The position numbers and the translations under genes were made by a program. A stretch of DNA of 64,000 nucleotides, taken from positions 22,034 to 86,033 of the forward strand of contig DCIA01000002.1 in the NCBI GenBank assembly GCA_002315735.1, in the 5' to 3' direction. The notes under the pieces were generated by a model, which was given only the letters and a program-made list of their open reading frames with translations, did no database searches and was not told the origin of the DNA. Source of the stretch: Clostridiales bacterium UBA1738 (lineage in GTDB: Bacteria; Bacillota; Clostridia; UBA1381). Shown here one piece after another: positions 53,181-62,200 of the stretch. Each line of letters starts with the position of its first letter. Positions within the stretch are counted from its first letter, which is position 1.

Positions 53181-53858
53181 ATGAAACGAATTACGCTATT
53201 TGCCGGTCATTACGGAAGCGGTAAAACAAGTATTGCCGTAAGTTATGCAAAATATTTAAAAAGCATGGGAAAAGATACTGCAATAGTTGACCTTGACATA
53301 GTTAATCCGTATTTTAGAACAAAAGACAGCGAAAAGGAACTTGAAAAACTTGGTATTTCGATTGTTTCCTCTGAATATGCAAACACAAATCTAGACGCTC
53401 CGGCACTTCCAAAAGAGATTTATAAAGTCATTGCAAATAAAAACTTAAACTTAGTAATTGATGTTGGCGGTGATGATAGGGGTGCTGTGGCACTCGGAAG
53501 ATTTGCTGATGATATTATGGAAGATAGCGATTTTGATATGTATTTCGTTTCAAATTTTTATAGACCACTAACAAAAACGGCAGAAGAAGCCTTTGAAGTG
53601 ATGAGAGAAATTGAAGATGCAGGTCATATCCCATTTACAGGAATAATTAATAATTCAAATTTGGGAAATGCAAGCGAATTTAATACATTAGTCGCTAAAA
53701 ATGAAGAGGCAGAAAGGTTATCTAAACTTTCTAATCTTCCTATTGTATTTTCTGCTATAACAGAAGAATTTTATAAAGAAGATGACCCAAAAATGTTTAA
53801 AATAGAACTTCAAGATAAATATTATGAAATTGAAAAAGGAGAGGATAAAAATGGCTAA
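53181..53858 (+). CDS. P-loop ATPase of the MinD/CobQ type, unknown role
   Basis: A 225-residue SIMIBI-class nucleotide-binding protein. The P-loop GHYGSGKTS is at residues 9-17, with TAIVDLDIVNPYFRT (switch region) and LVIDVGGDDRGAVALG following. It overlaps the ferredoxin gene start by 8 bases, so it belongs to the oxidoreductase operon. Members of this class insert metal clusters, or position or activate partners; a cluster-loading or activation role for the oxidoreductase is possible but unproven. Confidence 0.75.
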   Translation: MKRITLFAGHYGSGKTSIAVSYAKYLKSMGKDTAIVDLDIVNPYFRTKDSEKELEKLGISIVSSEYANTNLDAPALPKEIYKVIANKNLNLVIDVGGDDRGAVALGRFADDIMEDSDFDMYFVSNFYRPLTKTAEEAFEVMREIEDAGHIPFTGIINNSNLGNASEFNTLVAKNEEAERLSKLSNLPIVFSAITEEFYKEDDPKMFKIELQDKYYEIEKGEDKNG

Positions 53859-54057
53859 ACTAACATTCAAAACTGAACTTTGCAAGGGATGTGGATTATG
53901 TGTTGATGCGTGTCATAAAAATCTATTAAGAATTGCAAAAGACAAAATCAATCAAAAAGGTCACTCACCTGTAGAAATTACAGACCAAGAAAAATGTATT
54001 GGCTGTGCATTTTGTGCAACAATGTGTCCTGATTGCATTATAACAGTAGAAAGGTAG
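53851..54057 (+). CDS. 2-oxoacid:ferredoxin oxidoreductase delta subunit (2[4Fe-4S])
   Basis: A 68-residue ferredoxin-like subunit with two CxxCxxCxxxC clusters (Cys11, 14, 17, 21 and Cys49, 52, 55, 59). It carries electrons between the TPP site and external ferredoxin. I start at 53851 after GGAGAGGA; an in-frame start nine codons earlier lies before that site. It overlaps the ATPase gene and precedes the alpha subunit by 10 bases. Confidence 0.92.
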   Translation: MAKLTFKTELCKGCGLCVDACHKNLLRIAKDKINQKGHSPVEITDQEKCIGCAFCATMCPDCIITVER

Positions 54058-54067
54058 GTAAGAAAAA

Positions 54068-55132
54068 ATGGCAGAAAAAGTTTTAATGAAAGGTAATGAG
54101 GCTATTGCAGAAGCTGCAATAAAGGCAGGATGCCGACACTATTTCGGATATCCTATTACGCCTCAAACTGAAATTGCGGCATATATGGCAAAAAGAATGC
54201 CAAAAATTGATGGAACTTTCCTTCAAGCAGAAAGTGAAATCGCAGCAATTAATATGGTATATGGAGTTTCTTCTGCGGGAAAAAGAGTTATGACTTCTTC
54301 TTCCAGTCCAGGAATTTCCTTAAAGAGTGAAGGTTTATCATACCTTGCAGGAGCAGACCTTCCTGCATTTGTTGTAAATGTTCAGCGTGGAGGCCCAGGT
54401 CTTGGCGGTATTCAGCCATCACAATCTGACTACTTCCAAGCAACAAAAGCAGGCGGACACGGTGATTTTAGAATGATTGTTTTAGCCCCTGCATCTGTTC
54501 AAGAAATGGCAGATCTTACAATAAAGGGTTTTGAACTTGCTGATAAATACAGAATGACATCAATGATTTTGGCAGACGGAACCATGGGACAAATGATGGA
54601 ACCGGTTGAAATTCGTGACGATGTTGAGATTAAAACATTTGATAAGCCTTGGGCTGTTACAGGAACAAAGAATAATCGTGAACATAATATTGTAAATTCA
54701 CTATACTTAAAGCCTGAAAAACTTGAAGAGGAAAACTACCTTCGCTTTGAAAGATATAAAGATATCGAAGAAAACGAAGTGATGTATGAAGAATATATGA
54801 TGGACGATGCTGAAATTTGTATCGTTGCATTTGGTATTGCAGCTCGTGTATCACAAAATGCAGTTACAGAAGCAAGAAAACAAGGCATCAAGGTTGGTAT
54901 GATAAGACCTATCACACTATGGCCATTCCCTAAAAAACCTTTGCTTGCAGCAAGCGATAAGGTTAAAGCGTTTATAAGCGTAGAACTTTCGATGGGACAA
55001 ATGGTTGAAGATATTGAACTTGCAACAAGATGTAAAAAACCGGTTATGCTTTGCAACAGAGTTGGCGGAATGATTCCGTCACCGGAAGAAGTTTTAGAAA
55101 AGATTAAAGAAGCAAACGGAGGTATAAAGTAA
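54068..55132 (+). CDS. 2-oxoacid:ferredoxin oxidoreductase alpha subunit (VorB/KorA-like)
   Basis: A 354-residue pyrimidine-binding/transketolase-C type subunit. Family marks include the GYPITPQTEIA substrate region at about residues 28-38, SSSSPGISLKSEGL and QRGGPGLGG. It is often annotated as 3-methyl-2-oxobutanoate (VorB) or 2-oxoglutarate (KorA) oxidoreductase, which sequence alone does not separate. The T-box setting favours branched-chain 2-oxoacids. These enzymes work in both directions, including reductive carboxylation of acyl-CoA. Confidence 0.9.
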   Translation: MAEKVLMKGNEAIAEAAIKAGCRHYFGYPITPQTEIAAYMAKRMPKIDGTFLQAESEIAAINMVYGVSSAGKRVMTSSSSPGISLKSEGLSYLAGADLPAFVVNVQRGGPGLGGIQPSQSDYFQATKAGGHGDFRMIVLAPASVQEMADLTIKGFELADKYRMTSMILADGTMGQMMEPVEIRDDVEIKTFDKPWAVTGTKNNREHNIVNSLYLKPEKLEEENYLRFERYKDIEENEVMYEEYMMDDAEICIVAFGIAARVSQNAVTEARKQGIKVGMIRPITLWPFPKKPLLAASDKVKAFISVELSMGQMVEDIELATRCKKPVMLCNRVGGMIPSPEEVLEKIKEANGGIK

Positions 55133-55878
55133 TGATAGTATTTGAAAAACCAAAATCATTAACAGATGCACCACTACATTATTGTCCGGGGTGTACACAC
55201 GGTATTATACACCGTTTAGTAGCAGAGGCTATTGATGAACTTGGAATTGAAGGAAAAACAATAGGTGTAGCACCTGTTGGTTGTGCAGTTATGGCATACG
55301 ACTATTTTGCTTGCGATATGGTGGAAGCAGCACACGGTAGAGCACCTGCTGTTGCAACAGGTATCAAAAGAGCAAATCCTGAAAATATTGTATTCACATA
55401 CCAAGGTGACGGCGACTTAGCATCAATCGGAACTGCTGAAACCGTACACTCTGCAACAAGAAATGAAAATATCACAGTGATATTTGTAAACAATGCAATT
55501 TATGGTATGACAGGTGGTCAGATGGCACCAACATCACTTCCGGGTCAGGTAACTCAAACATCACCTTACGGAAGAGATACAAAGGCTTGCGGATTTCCTG
55601 TAAAAGTTTGTGAAATGTTATCAGAACTTGACGGACCTGAATATTTGGAAAGAGTTGCGGTTAATAATGTTAAGAACATTAAAGCGGCAAAGGCAGCAAT
55701 AAAAAAGGCTTTTGAAAACCAAATTAACGGAAAAGGTTTCTCTTTAATTGAAGTTATTTCAAGTTGCCCAACAAACTGGGGAATGACGCCTCAAAATGCA
55801 CTAAAATGGGTAGAAGAAAAAATGATTCCTTATTATCCTCTTGGCGTATATAAGGATAGAAGCAAGGAGGAAAAATAA
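55132..55878 (+). CDS. 2-oxoacid:ferredoxin oxidoreductase beta subunit (TPP-binding)
   Basis: A 248-residue thiamine-pyrophosphate subunit. HYCPGCTHG near residue 17 supplies cluster or TPP contacts, and GDGDLASIGTAE followed by FVNNAIYGMTGGQ is the TPP-magnesium motif. The start overlaps the alpha subunit stop by one base. Confidence 0.92.
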   Translation: MIVFEKPKSLTDAPLHYCPGCTHGIIHRLVAEAIDELGIEGKTIGVAPVGCAVMAYDYFACDMVEAAHGRAPAVATGIKRANPENIVFTYQGDGDLASIGTAETVHSATRNENITVIFVNNAIYGMTGGQMAPTSLPGQVTQTSPYGRDTKACGFPVKVCEMLSELDGPEYLERVAVNNVKNIKAAKAAIKKAFENQINGKGFSLIEVISSCPTNWGMTPQNALKWVEEKMIPYYPLGVYKDRSKEEK

Positions 55879-56411
55879 TGAGTACATTTAATATTTTAAT
55901 TGCCGGTTTTGGCGGACAAGGCGTACTTTTTGCAGGAAAATGTCTTGCATATACAGGCCTTGTTGAAGATAAAAAGGTAAGTTGGCTTCCATCCTATGGC
56001 CCTGAAATGCGTGGTGGTACTGCAAATTGCAGCGTAATACTAAGTGATGAACCGGTCGGTTCTCCGATTGTTTCAAACCCTAATGTGCTAGTTGCTATGA
56101 ATTTGCCATCTCTTGATAAATATGAAAATGAAGCAGTAAAAGGCTCAAAAATCTTTGTTGAATCAACATTGATTGAAAGAAAGGTAGAAAGAGATGATGT
56201 AGAAACATTCTATATTCCTGCAACAAAAATGGCAACAGAAATCGGCGCTCCAACACTTGCAAATATGGTATTACTTGGAAAAGTAATAAAAGAAACAGGT
56301 GTTGTAAACTTTGACGAAATTGAAGTTGGGCTTAAAAAAGTAATTCCTGCAAAAAAGGCAGATATGCTTGCAATAAACTTAAAAGCATTAAAAGCAGGTT
56401 ATGAATTTTAA
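55878..56411 (+). CDS. 2-oxoacid:ferredoxin oxidoreductase gamma subunit
   Basis: A 177-residue gamma domain subunit with the GFGGQGVLFAGK motif near residue 9 and the SYGPEMRGGTANCSV core that lies against the CoA site. It overlaps the beta stop by one base and ends the operon before a strong terminator. Subunit order delta-alpha-beta-gamma is the common one for this family. Confidence 0.92.
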   Translation: MSTFNILIAGFGGQGVLFAGKCLAYTGLVEDKKVSWLPSYGPEMRGGTANCSVILSDEPVGSPIVSNPNVLVAMNLPSLDKYENEAVKGSKIFVESTLIERKVERDDVETFYIPATKMATEIGAPTLANMVLLGKVIKETGVVNFDEIEVGLKKVIPAKKADMLAINLKALKAGYEF

Positions 56412-56415
56412 TTTC

Positions 56416-56450
56416 AAAAATATACCTTGATTTTCAAGGTATATTTTTTT
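56416..56450 (+). terminator. Terminator after the oxidoreductase operon
   Basis: A perfect 15-bp stem (56416-56430 with 56434-56448) with a 3-base loop and a T run. Confidence 0.92.
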
Positions 56451-56459
56451 GCTTTTTTG

Positions 56460-56488
56460 TTTACTTTTTGCGTTTTTTAAAGTATAAT
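56460..56488 (+). promoter_or_regulatory. Promoter of the SLH glycosidase gene
   Basis: TTTACT at 56460-56465 and TATAAT at 56483-56488 with a 17-base spacer. Confidence 0.6.
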
Positions 56489-56508
56489 TTATTGATGGAG
56501 GCGATTTT

Positions 56509-58872
56509 ATGAAAAAGAGAATTTTTGCTTTTATTATAGCTACAACATTTATTACAAATTCGGCTTATGCATCTATTTTAGGAAGTGACATTCTAAATTG
56601 GTCACACAAAATTGCAAATGGCACTGATTTATATAAGAATGAATTTATGTCAACCCAAGAAGGTGTAGGCAGACAAACAGAATATTATGCAAAATATTCG
56701 CCCAATGAAAGCGTCGTACCCAAGGTAATTACGGGGCAATCAATTTGGGGACTTAGAAACATAAAAAAAGCGGAAGAGTTTATGAAAAATAATAATATGA
56801 CACCGCTTTTAGGAATAAATGCATCATACTTTTCATTTAGTACGGGAGTTCCGATGGGAGTTGTTATTTCTGACGGAAAAATTATTTCAAAAGACTTAGA
56901 AACCTATGAAACAATAGGATTTAACGATGATGGGACAGCATTTATTGCACCACTAAAAATCTACACAGGACTAAAATTTAAAAGAAAAGTGATGGTTCCG
57001 ATAGAAAATGGCACAGAAGATTTGGAAGATATTGGAGAGGAACAAGAAGAAATTACTTATGAAGAAGTAATTGAAGATACCGAACTTGAAATATCGCATA
57101 TAAATAAATATAATCAAGATGCCACACCTATCATAAACCTTTACACTGAGGATTTTGATGATGATAATCACAATGAAGTAAAGTCGTTGTCGGTGGTTTT
57201 AAGTGATATTAAAGGTGAACTGGCAATAGGAAAAACCGTAACTGCAACGGTAGAAGATAAGTTTATTTATAAAGGTGCAATCGAAATACCAAAGGGTAAG
57301 TTTGTGTTAACTCTAAATGAAAACAGCGACCAAGACCTATTCAGTAAATTTAATGGTCTTGAAGTCGGAACGACTGTAGAAATATCAAGTTTTGCTTGGT
57401 CAGGTGATGAAAGATGGGCAAATGTAGACTCTGCAATGGGAAGCGTTGGAGAAAAACTGATTGAAAACGGCGAAGTAAAATCAGGATTTCAAAAGGGAGC
57501 AGCACCAAGAACGGCTGTTGGAATTACCGAAAACGGCGAACTTATATTCTATGTTTTAGACGGCAGACAAACAGGGTATAGTTATGGCTCACAAATCGCT
57601 ACACTTGCCAAAAGAATGAAAGAGTTAGGCTGTAAAGATGCAATAAATTTAGACGGAGGAGGCTCTACTGCAATTTCCGGCATCTATCCGGGTAGTGACA
57701 GTAATGAAGTTATTAACACTCCCTCAGAGGGAAAATTAAGAGCCTGCTCTAACTATCTTTTCCTTGTGAATAACAAAAAACCAACAGGCATACTTGGTGG
57801 ACTTTATATGTATCCTTTCGAGCAGCATTATCTTTCGGGATACTCGGAAGAACTATATTTGACGGCGACAGATACAAATTATTATAAGATGGATAATCCT
57901 GAGAATGTTACTTTTGATTTAGGAAATGCAATTTCTGTTTTTGATAGTGATACAAGAATTTTGCACCTTAACGGAACAGAAACGGTAGAAATTAAGACTA
58001 TTTCAGGAGATGTAGTGGGAAAAGATTATTATCACACATATGAAACACCAACGGAAATCGTTGTAAAAAGTGGTGGAAAGACTGTTGAAAAATTAAATGT
58101 TAAACGAGGGGACAAAATCGCTTTGACATTTGATGCTTATTATAACAATATTAAGCTAAAAGCAAATGCTGAAAGCTTTAATTTGTCTGTGCCGAGTGAA
58201 ATCGGAAAAGTGGAAAATAACATAATAACAATCGAAAGTGACGGAGGAGAAGGGGTTTTAAAAGTTTCGGTGGGAGAATATACAAAGGAAATGCCGATAA
58301 CAGTTGAAACAGAATATCCGTTTGTTGACATTTTGAAGCATTGGGCAAAGGATAAGATTAAGTATGTCTTTAAAAAGGGAATAGTAAGTGGATATGAGAG
58401 TGAGAACGGCGGACTTTCATTTATGCCGAACAGTCAAATAACAAGAGAAGAATTTGCTGTTATTATGTGCAAGTATTTAGGCTATGATATTGAAGAATTA
58501 GGAGATTTTGAACTCAATTTTGATGATGTCGATAGAATATCCGATTGGTCAAAGCCGTATGTCTATCTGCTTTCAAAAGATGGGTTTATGCTTGGAAAAG
58601 AAAATGGCAAAGAGATTAATTTTGCACCAAAGGATAAGCTGACAAGAGCAGAGGCAATTACGATAATTAGTAGAATTTTAAAACTTGATAATACGAAAGA
58701 GTGCGAATTTATTGACTCAAATGATATTCCGAGTTGGGCAAAAGAGCATATTGATAAAATGGTGTATTGTGGCATCGTTTCGGGATATGAAGACAATACA
58801 ATAAAACCATTAAATCTTGTTACAAGGGCAGAGGCAGTGACACTTTTATATAATGTTTTGAATATTAAATAA
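56509..58872 (+). CDS. SLH-anchored phosphodiester glycosidase (NAGPA-domain) protein
   Basis: A 787-residue cell-surface protein. A signal peptide (about 1-21, ending AYA) is followed by a NAGPA-type phosphodiester glycosidase domain with GINASYFSF, AAPRTAVGI, VLDGRQTGYS and the hallmark NLDGGGSTA near residue 385. A central beta-rich region follows, then three S-layer homology repeats from about residue 605 to the end (HWAKDKIKYV, DWSKPYVYLL, SWAKEHIDKM). SLH repeats bind pyruvylated wall polymers. The likely substrate is a surface phosphoglycan; this is inferred. GGAGG precedes the ATG. Confidence 0.9.
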   Translation: MKKRIFAFIIATTFITNSAYASILGSDILNWSHKIANGTDLYKNEFMSTQEGVGRQTEYYAKYSPNESVVPKVITGQSIWGLRNIKKAEEFMKNNNMTPLLGINASYFSFSTGVPMGVVISDGKIISKDLETYETIGFNDDGTAFIAPLKIYTGLKFKRKVMVPIENGTEDLEDIGEEQEEITYEEVIEDTELEISHINKYNQDATPIINLYTEDFDDDNHNEVKSLSVVLSDIKGELAIGKTVTATVEDKFIYKGAIEIPKGKFVLTLNENSDQDLFSKFNGLEVGTTVEISSFAWSGDERWANVDSAMGSVGEKLIENGEVKSGFQKGAAPRTAVGITENGELIFYVLDGRQTGYSYGSQIATLAKRMKELGCKDAINLDGGGSTAISGIYPGSDSNEVINTPSEGKLRACSNYLFLVNNKKPTGILGGLYMYPFEQHYLSGYSEELYLTATDTNYYKMDNPENVTFDLGNAISVFDSDTRILHLNGTETVEIKTISGDVVGKDYYHTYETPTEIVVKSGGKTVEKLNVKRGDKIALTFDAYYNNIKLKANAESFNLSVPSEIGKVENNIITIESDGGEGVLKVSVGEYTKEMPITVETEYPFVDILKHWAKDKIKYVFKKGIVSGYESENGGLSFMPNSQITREEFAVIMCKYLGYDIEELGDFELNFDDVDRISDWSKPYVYLLSKDGFMLGKENGKEINFAPKDKLTRAEAITIISRILKLDNTKECEFIDSNDIPSWAKEHIDKMVYCGIVSGYEDNTIKPLNLVTRAEAVTLLYNVLNIK

Positions 58873-58958
58873 AAATGTGAATAAATTAAAAGAATAAATT
58901 TGGTTTTTTTCTATATATTTAATTAGAAGAAAATAGCAAATTTTATGACTATTTTTTG

Positions 58959-58987
58959 TTGACAAATTTGCAAAAATACAGTACAAT
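58959..58987 (+). promoter_or_regulatory. Strong sigma-A type promoter of the giant adhesin-like gene
   Basis: TTGACA at 58959-58964 and TACAAT at 58982-58987 with a 17-base spacer. The (GTA)10 repeat begins at the very next base, so transcription should start inside the repeat. Confidence 0.82.
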
Positions 58988-59249
<262 letters not shown>

Positions 59250-62200
59250 ATGAAGATTAAAAAAGTCTTGGCACTGTTTTTAGTTTTAACAATGGTTTCA
59301 ACTATGTTTACAGTTAATTTGTCAACAGTAGTTGAAGCAGACACAAGTGCCCAAAGTAAAGGTTATGTTTTCGATACTGAAAGCGGAATCAAATCCACAT
59401 TAAACAAGTATTTGTTTGATAACGGTAACGGTACATACACATACAAATTGCAAACAGGTGCGTTTCTGCGAAATGTTTACGAAACACAAGCTCGTGAATT
59501 TTCTGAAAACGCCGTTGTTAACGTTACAAGTTCAGGTTATTATCTAATCGAACTTTGGGGCGGCAACGGCGGTAAAGGTGGAGACGCTGTTGTATATAAG
59601 CCCGGTGAAGGTGGTAATGGCGGTTATGTATACGGCGTTATTTATCTAACTGAAGGTCAGGCAGTAGTTTTCAACGTAGGTTCTAACGGTATTACTACAA
59701 AAAGTAAAACATCAGGTCAAGGTATAAACGGCGATGGTGGTGCTCACGGTGAAAATGGTAGATTTGAAGTCGGTGGTGGCGGAGGTTATTCTGCTGCATA
59801 CTTATTTAATACCCCAAGAGCAACAGCAAAAGTTACCGAAGATGAAAGAATGACAAACTACATCATGATTGCCGGTGGTGGCGGCGGTGGTGGTGCAGGT
59901 AACCAAGCCGGATTCAACCCTAAGAATTATCCTGACGGTGGTCATGGTGGCGACATTACAAAGAGTGCGTCAGGCCATTTGTCTATTTCAGATAACAACG
60001 TAGCAGGCACATACTTTGTAGGCCATGATGGTCAAACCAGTGGTGATAACAACTCTACAGCAGGTAGAGGTGGTTCTAACGTACCGGGTGCTATTGTTAG
60101 TACATCAGGTGGTTACTACTCATCATCTACAATGCCTAACAACTGGACAGCATCTGCTGTAGAATCAACTACAGCAGGCGAAATGGTATCAAGTGGTGGT
60201 GCCGGTGGTTCAGGTAACTTCCGTGGTGGTGCCGGTGGTTCAGGTTTCTGTGGAGCCTCAGGTGGAGTTATGCAGGCAGCCTTAATCGGTGCAAATGTCG
60301 GTGGTGGCGGTGGTGGTTCATCCTTTATTGCTGACACAGTTTTATGGGACGGTTTACCAACAACACTTACAGATATGACACTTGGTAGCGATTATGCTTC
60401 GGAATCAGGTATGGGTATCCTAACTTACTTAGGTGAATCATATGAAATGGAAATGGATACATCTCACTATGCTAATTGTACATTAGCAGGTAATATTTCA
60501 AAATATTTTGAAATATTAAAGGTTGAATGTACAGACAAAAATGCAAATGTAAGTTATAATGCTAATACAGGTGCAGTTTCAATAACAAACGTTGATATCG
60601 AGCCTGACGAAAAGGGCTTTATGTCCGACGAATGTTCTGTTAATATTACCTTCAAGGCTCGGTCCACATTTGCCGGTGGTAACCAAGTCCCTATTCTGAA
60701 GGATAACCAACAGTTTACGCTTTCACCACAGGGTGTATCAATGGTAAATTCATTCGTTGCAAATGAAGACTGCGACTTTTTAAACATACCGTTGCAATTT
60801 GATATAACATCATCATCATATACAGATGCTTCGGTTCGTACATATTATGTTAAGGACTTGTTTACATCTAACCTCGAAAGTATTGATTTGTCATCTTGGG
60901 AGTATGATTATCTAAGCTCTGTTTCAAATATTTCGGTTGTAAACAGAACAACGGGCGAAACGGTAGATGTTAACGGAACGGTTACCCCTAAGGAAACCAC
61001 CAAGTATGATATTAAGTGTACGGTTGTGCCTAAGTACACAACCCCATCTAAGGTAGGTAAGGCGGTTGATGCTTCTCAAGAATACAAGGCAGTTTCAACC
61101 ATAGCTATCTTGGGTACAGACGAGGTTAACTTTGGTGCAATAGTAGTTAAGGCAACCAAAAAGCTTGGGTATAGTAATGATGCATATAATCTTACTATCG
61201 GTGCAAAGCAACAAACAGGTTGGATAACTGTAAACCGTGACCCGGGTTTTACAAGTGTAACATTCAGCTACGACAATCAAGGTACATGGATTGTTCCTGT
61301 TGATGGCTGGTACTATGTTCAGCTTTGGGGTGCTAATGGTGGTGCAGCCGGTAAAATTGATGTTACGTACACTCTAGACAGATACAACATGACTGCTAAC
61401 GGTTGCGACGGTGCCGAGGGCGGTAGCGTTTTTGGTTATGTTCACCTTGAAAAAGGTCAATCAACAAATACTCTTATCGGTCTTAAAGGTACAGACCAAG
61501 AAGATATGGAATATGAAGTAAAGTCAAATGATAGGCAATATATCTCTTATAATAGAGAAGGTACAGAGGCAGGTAAGAGGTCAGAGTTTGATATCGGTGG
61601 CACACATGCTATGGTAGCCGGTGGTGGCTCGGGTGCCGGTGGTGCATCTTTTATTACCAGAAGGTCACTTTTGCCGTTGCATAACCATGCTATTGATGCT
61701 GCACCGGGTGCTAAGCCATCAGTTTACGCGTCGACCTATGCAAGCATTGTAAATGCAACAGCCGGTACACAGGGTACATGTAATATTGAAAAGGATGGGT
61801 CAGGAGTTGCGCCATATTATGGAGGAAATTATAATTCTAAAGCAGGTACAACAGGTCAAAACTACTTTAACTCAAGTGTGATGACAAGCACAATGCCTGC
61901 CGAGCTTCAAGGTAAAGGTGTAACACTTCCAAGCAGTGATAGAGTAAATGGTAGTGAGGGCGGCGCTCGTATTACACTTCTTCGTGCAGACTTTGAGGAC
62001 GAGGAAACATACACACCTGAGGATATTAACACGATTACAATAAGTGGTCGTATCTCAAAATATTTTGATGTTAACAGCCTTGGCTTGAATATTGCAGATG
62101 CAACACCTAAAACATCAACATCAGGCTCTGCAAAGGTTGTTGAGTATTCTCGTGATGGTGCCGTAGTAGCAAGAGTAACATATACATTAAGCACGCTATC

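Noticed and set aside
54068..56411. The oxidoreductase as a dedicated 2-oxoglutarate (KorABCD) or indolepyruvate enzyme
   Set aside because: Subunit order and sequence alone cannot exclude 2-oxoglutarate, but a separate delta-alpha-beta-gamma set is not the two-subunit indolepyruvate type, and the ligase and T-box context favours branched-chain 2-oxoacids.
60116..60337. A proline-rich minus-strand frame
   Set aside because: It is the complement of glycine codons in the adhesin-like gene and has no independent signals.
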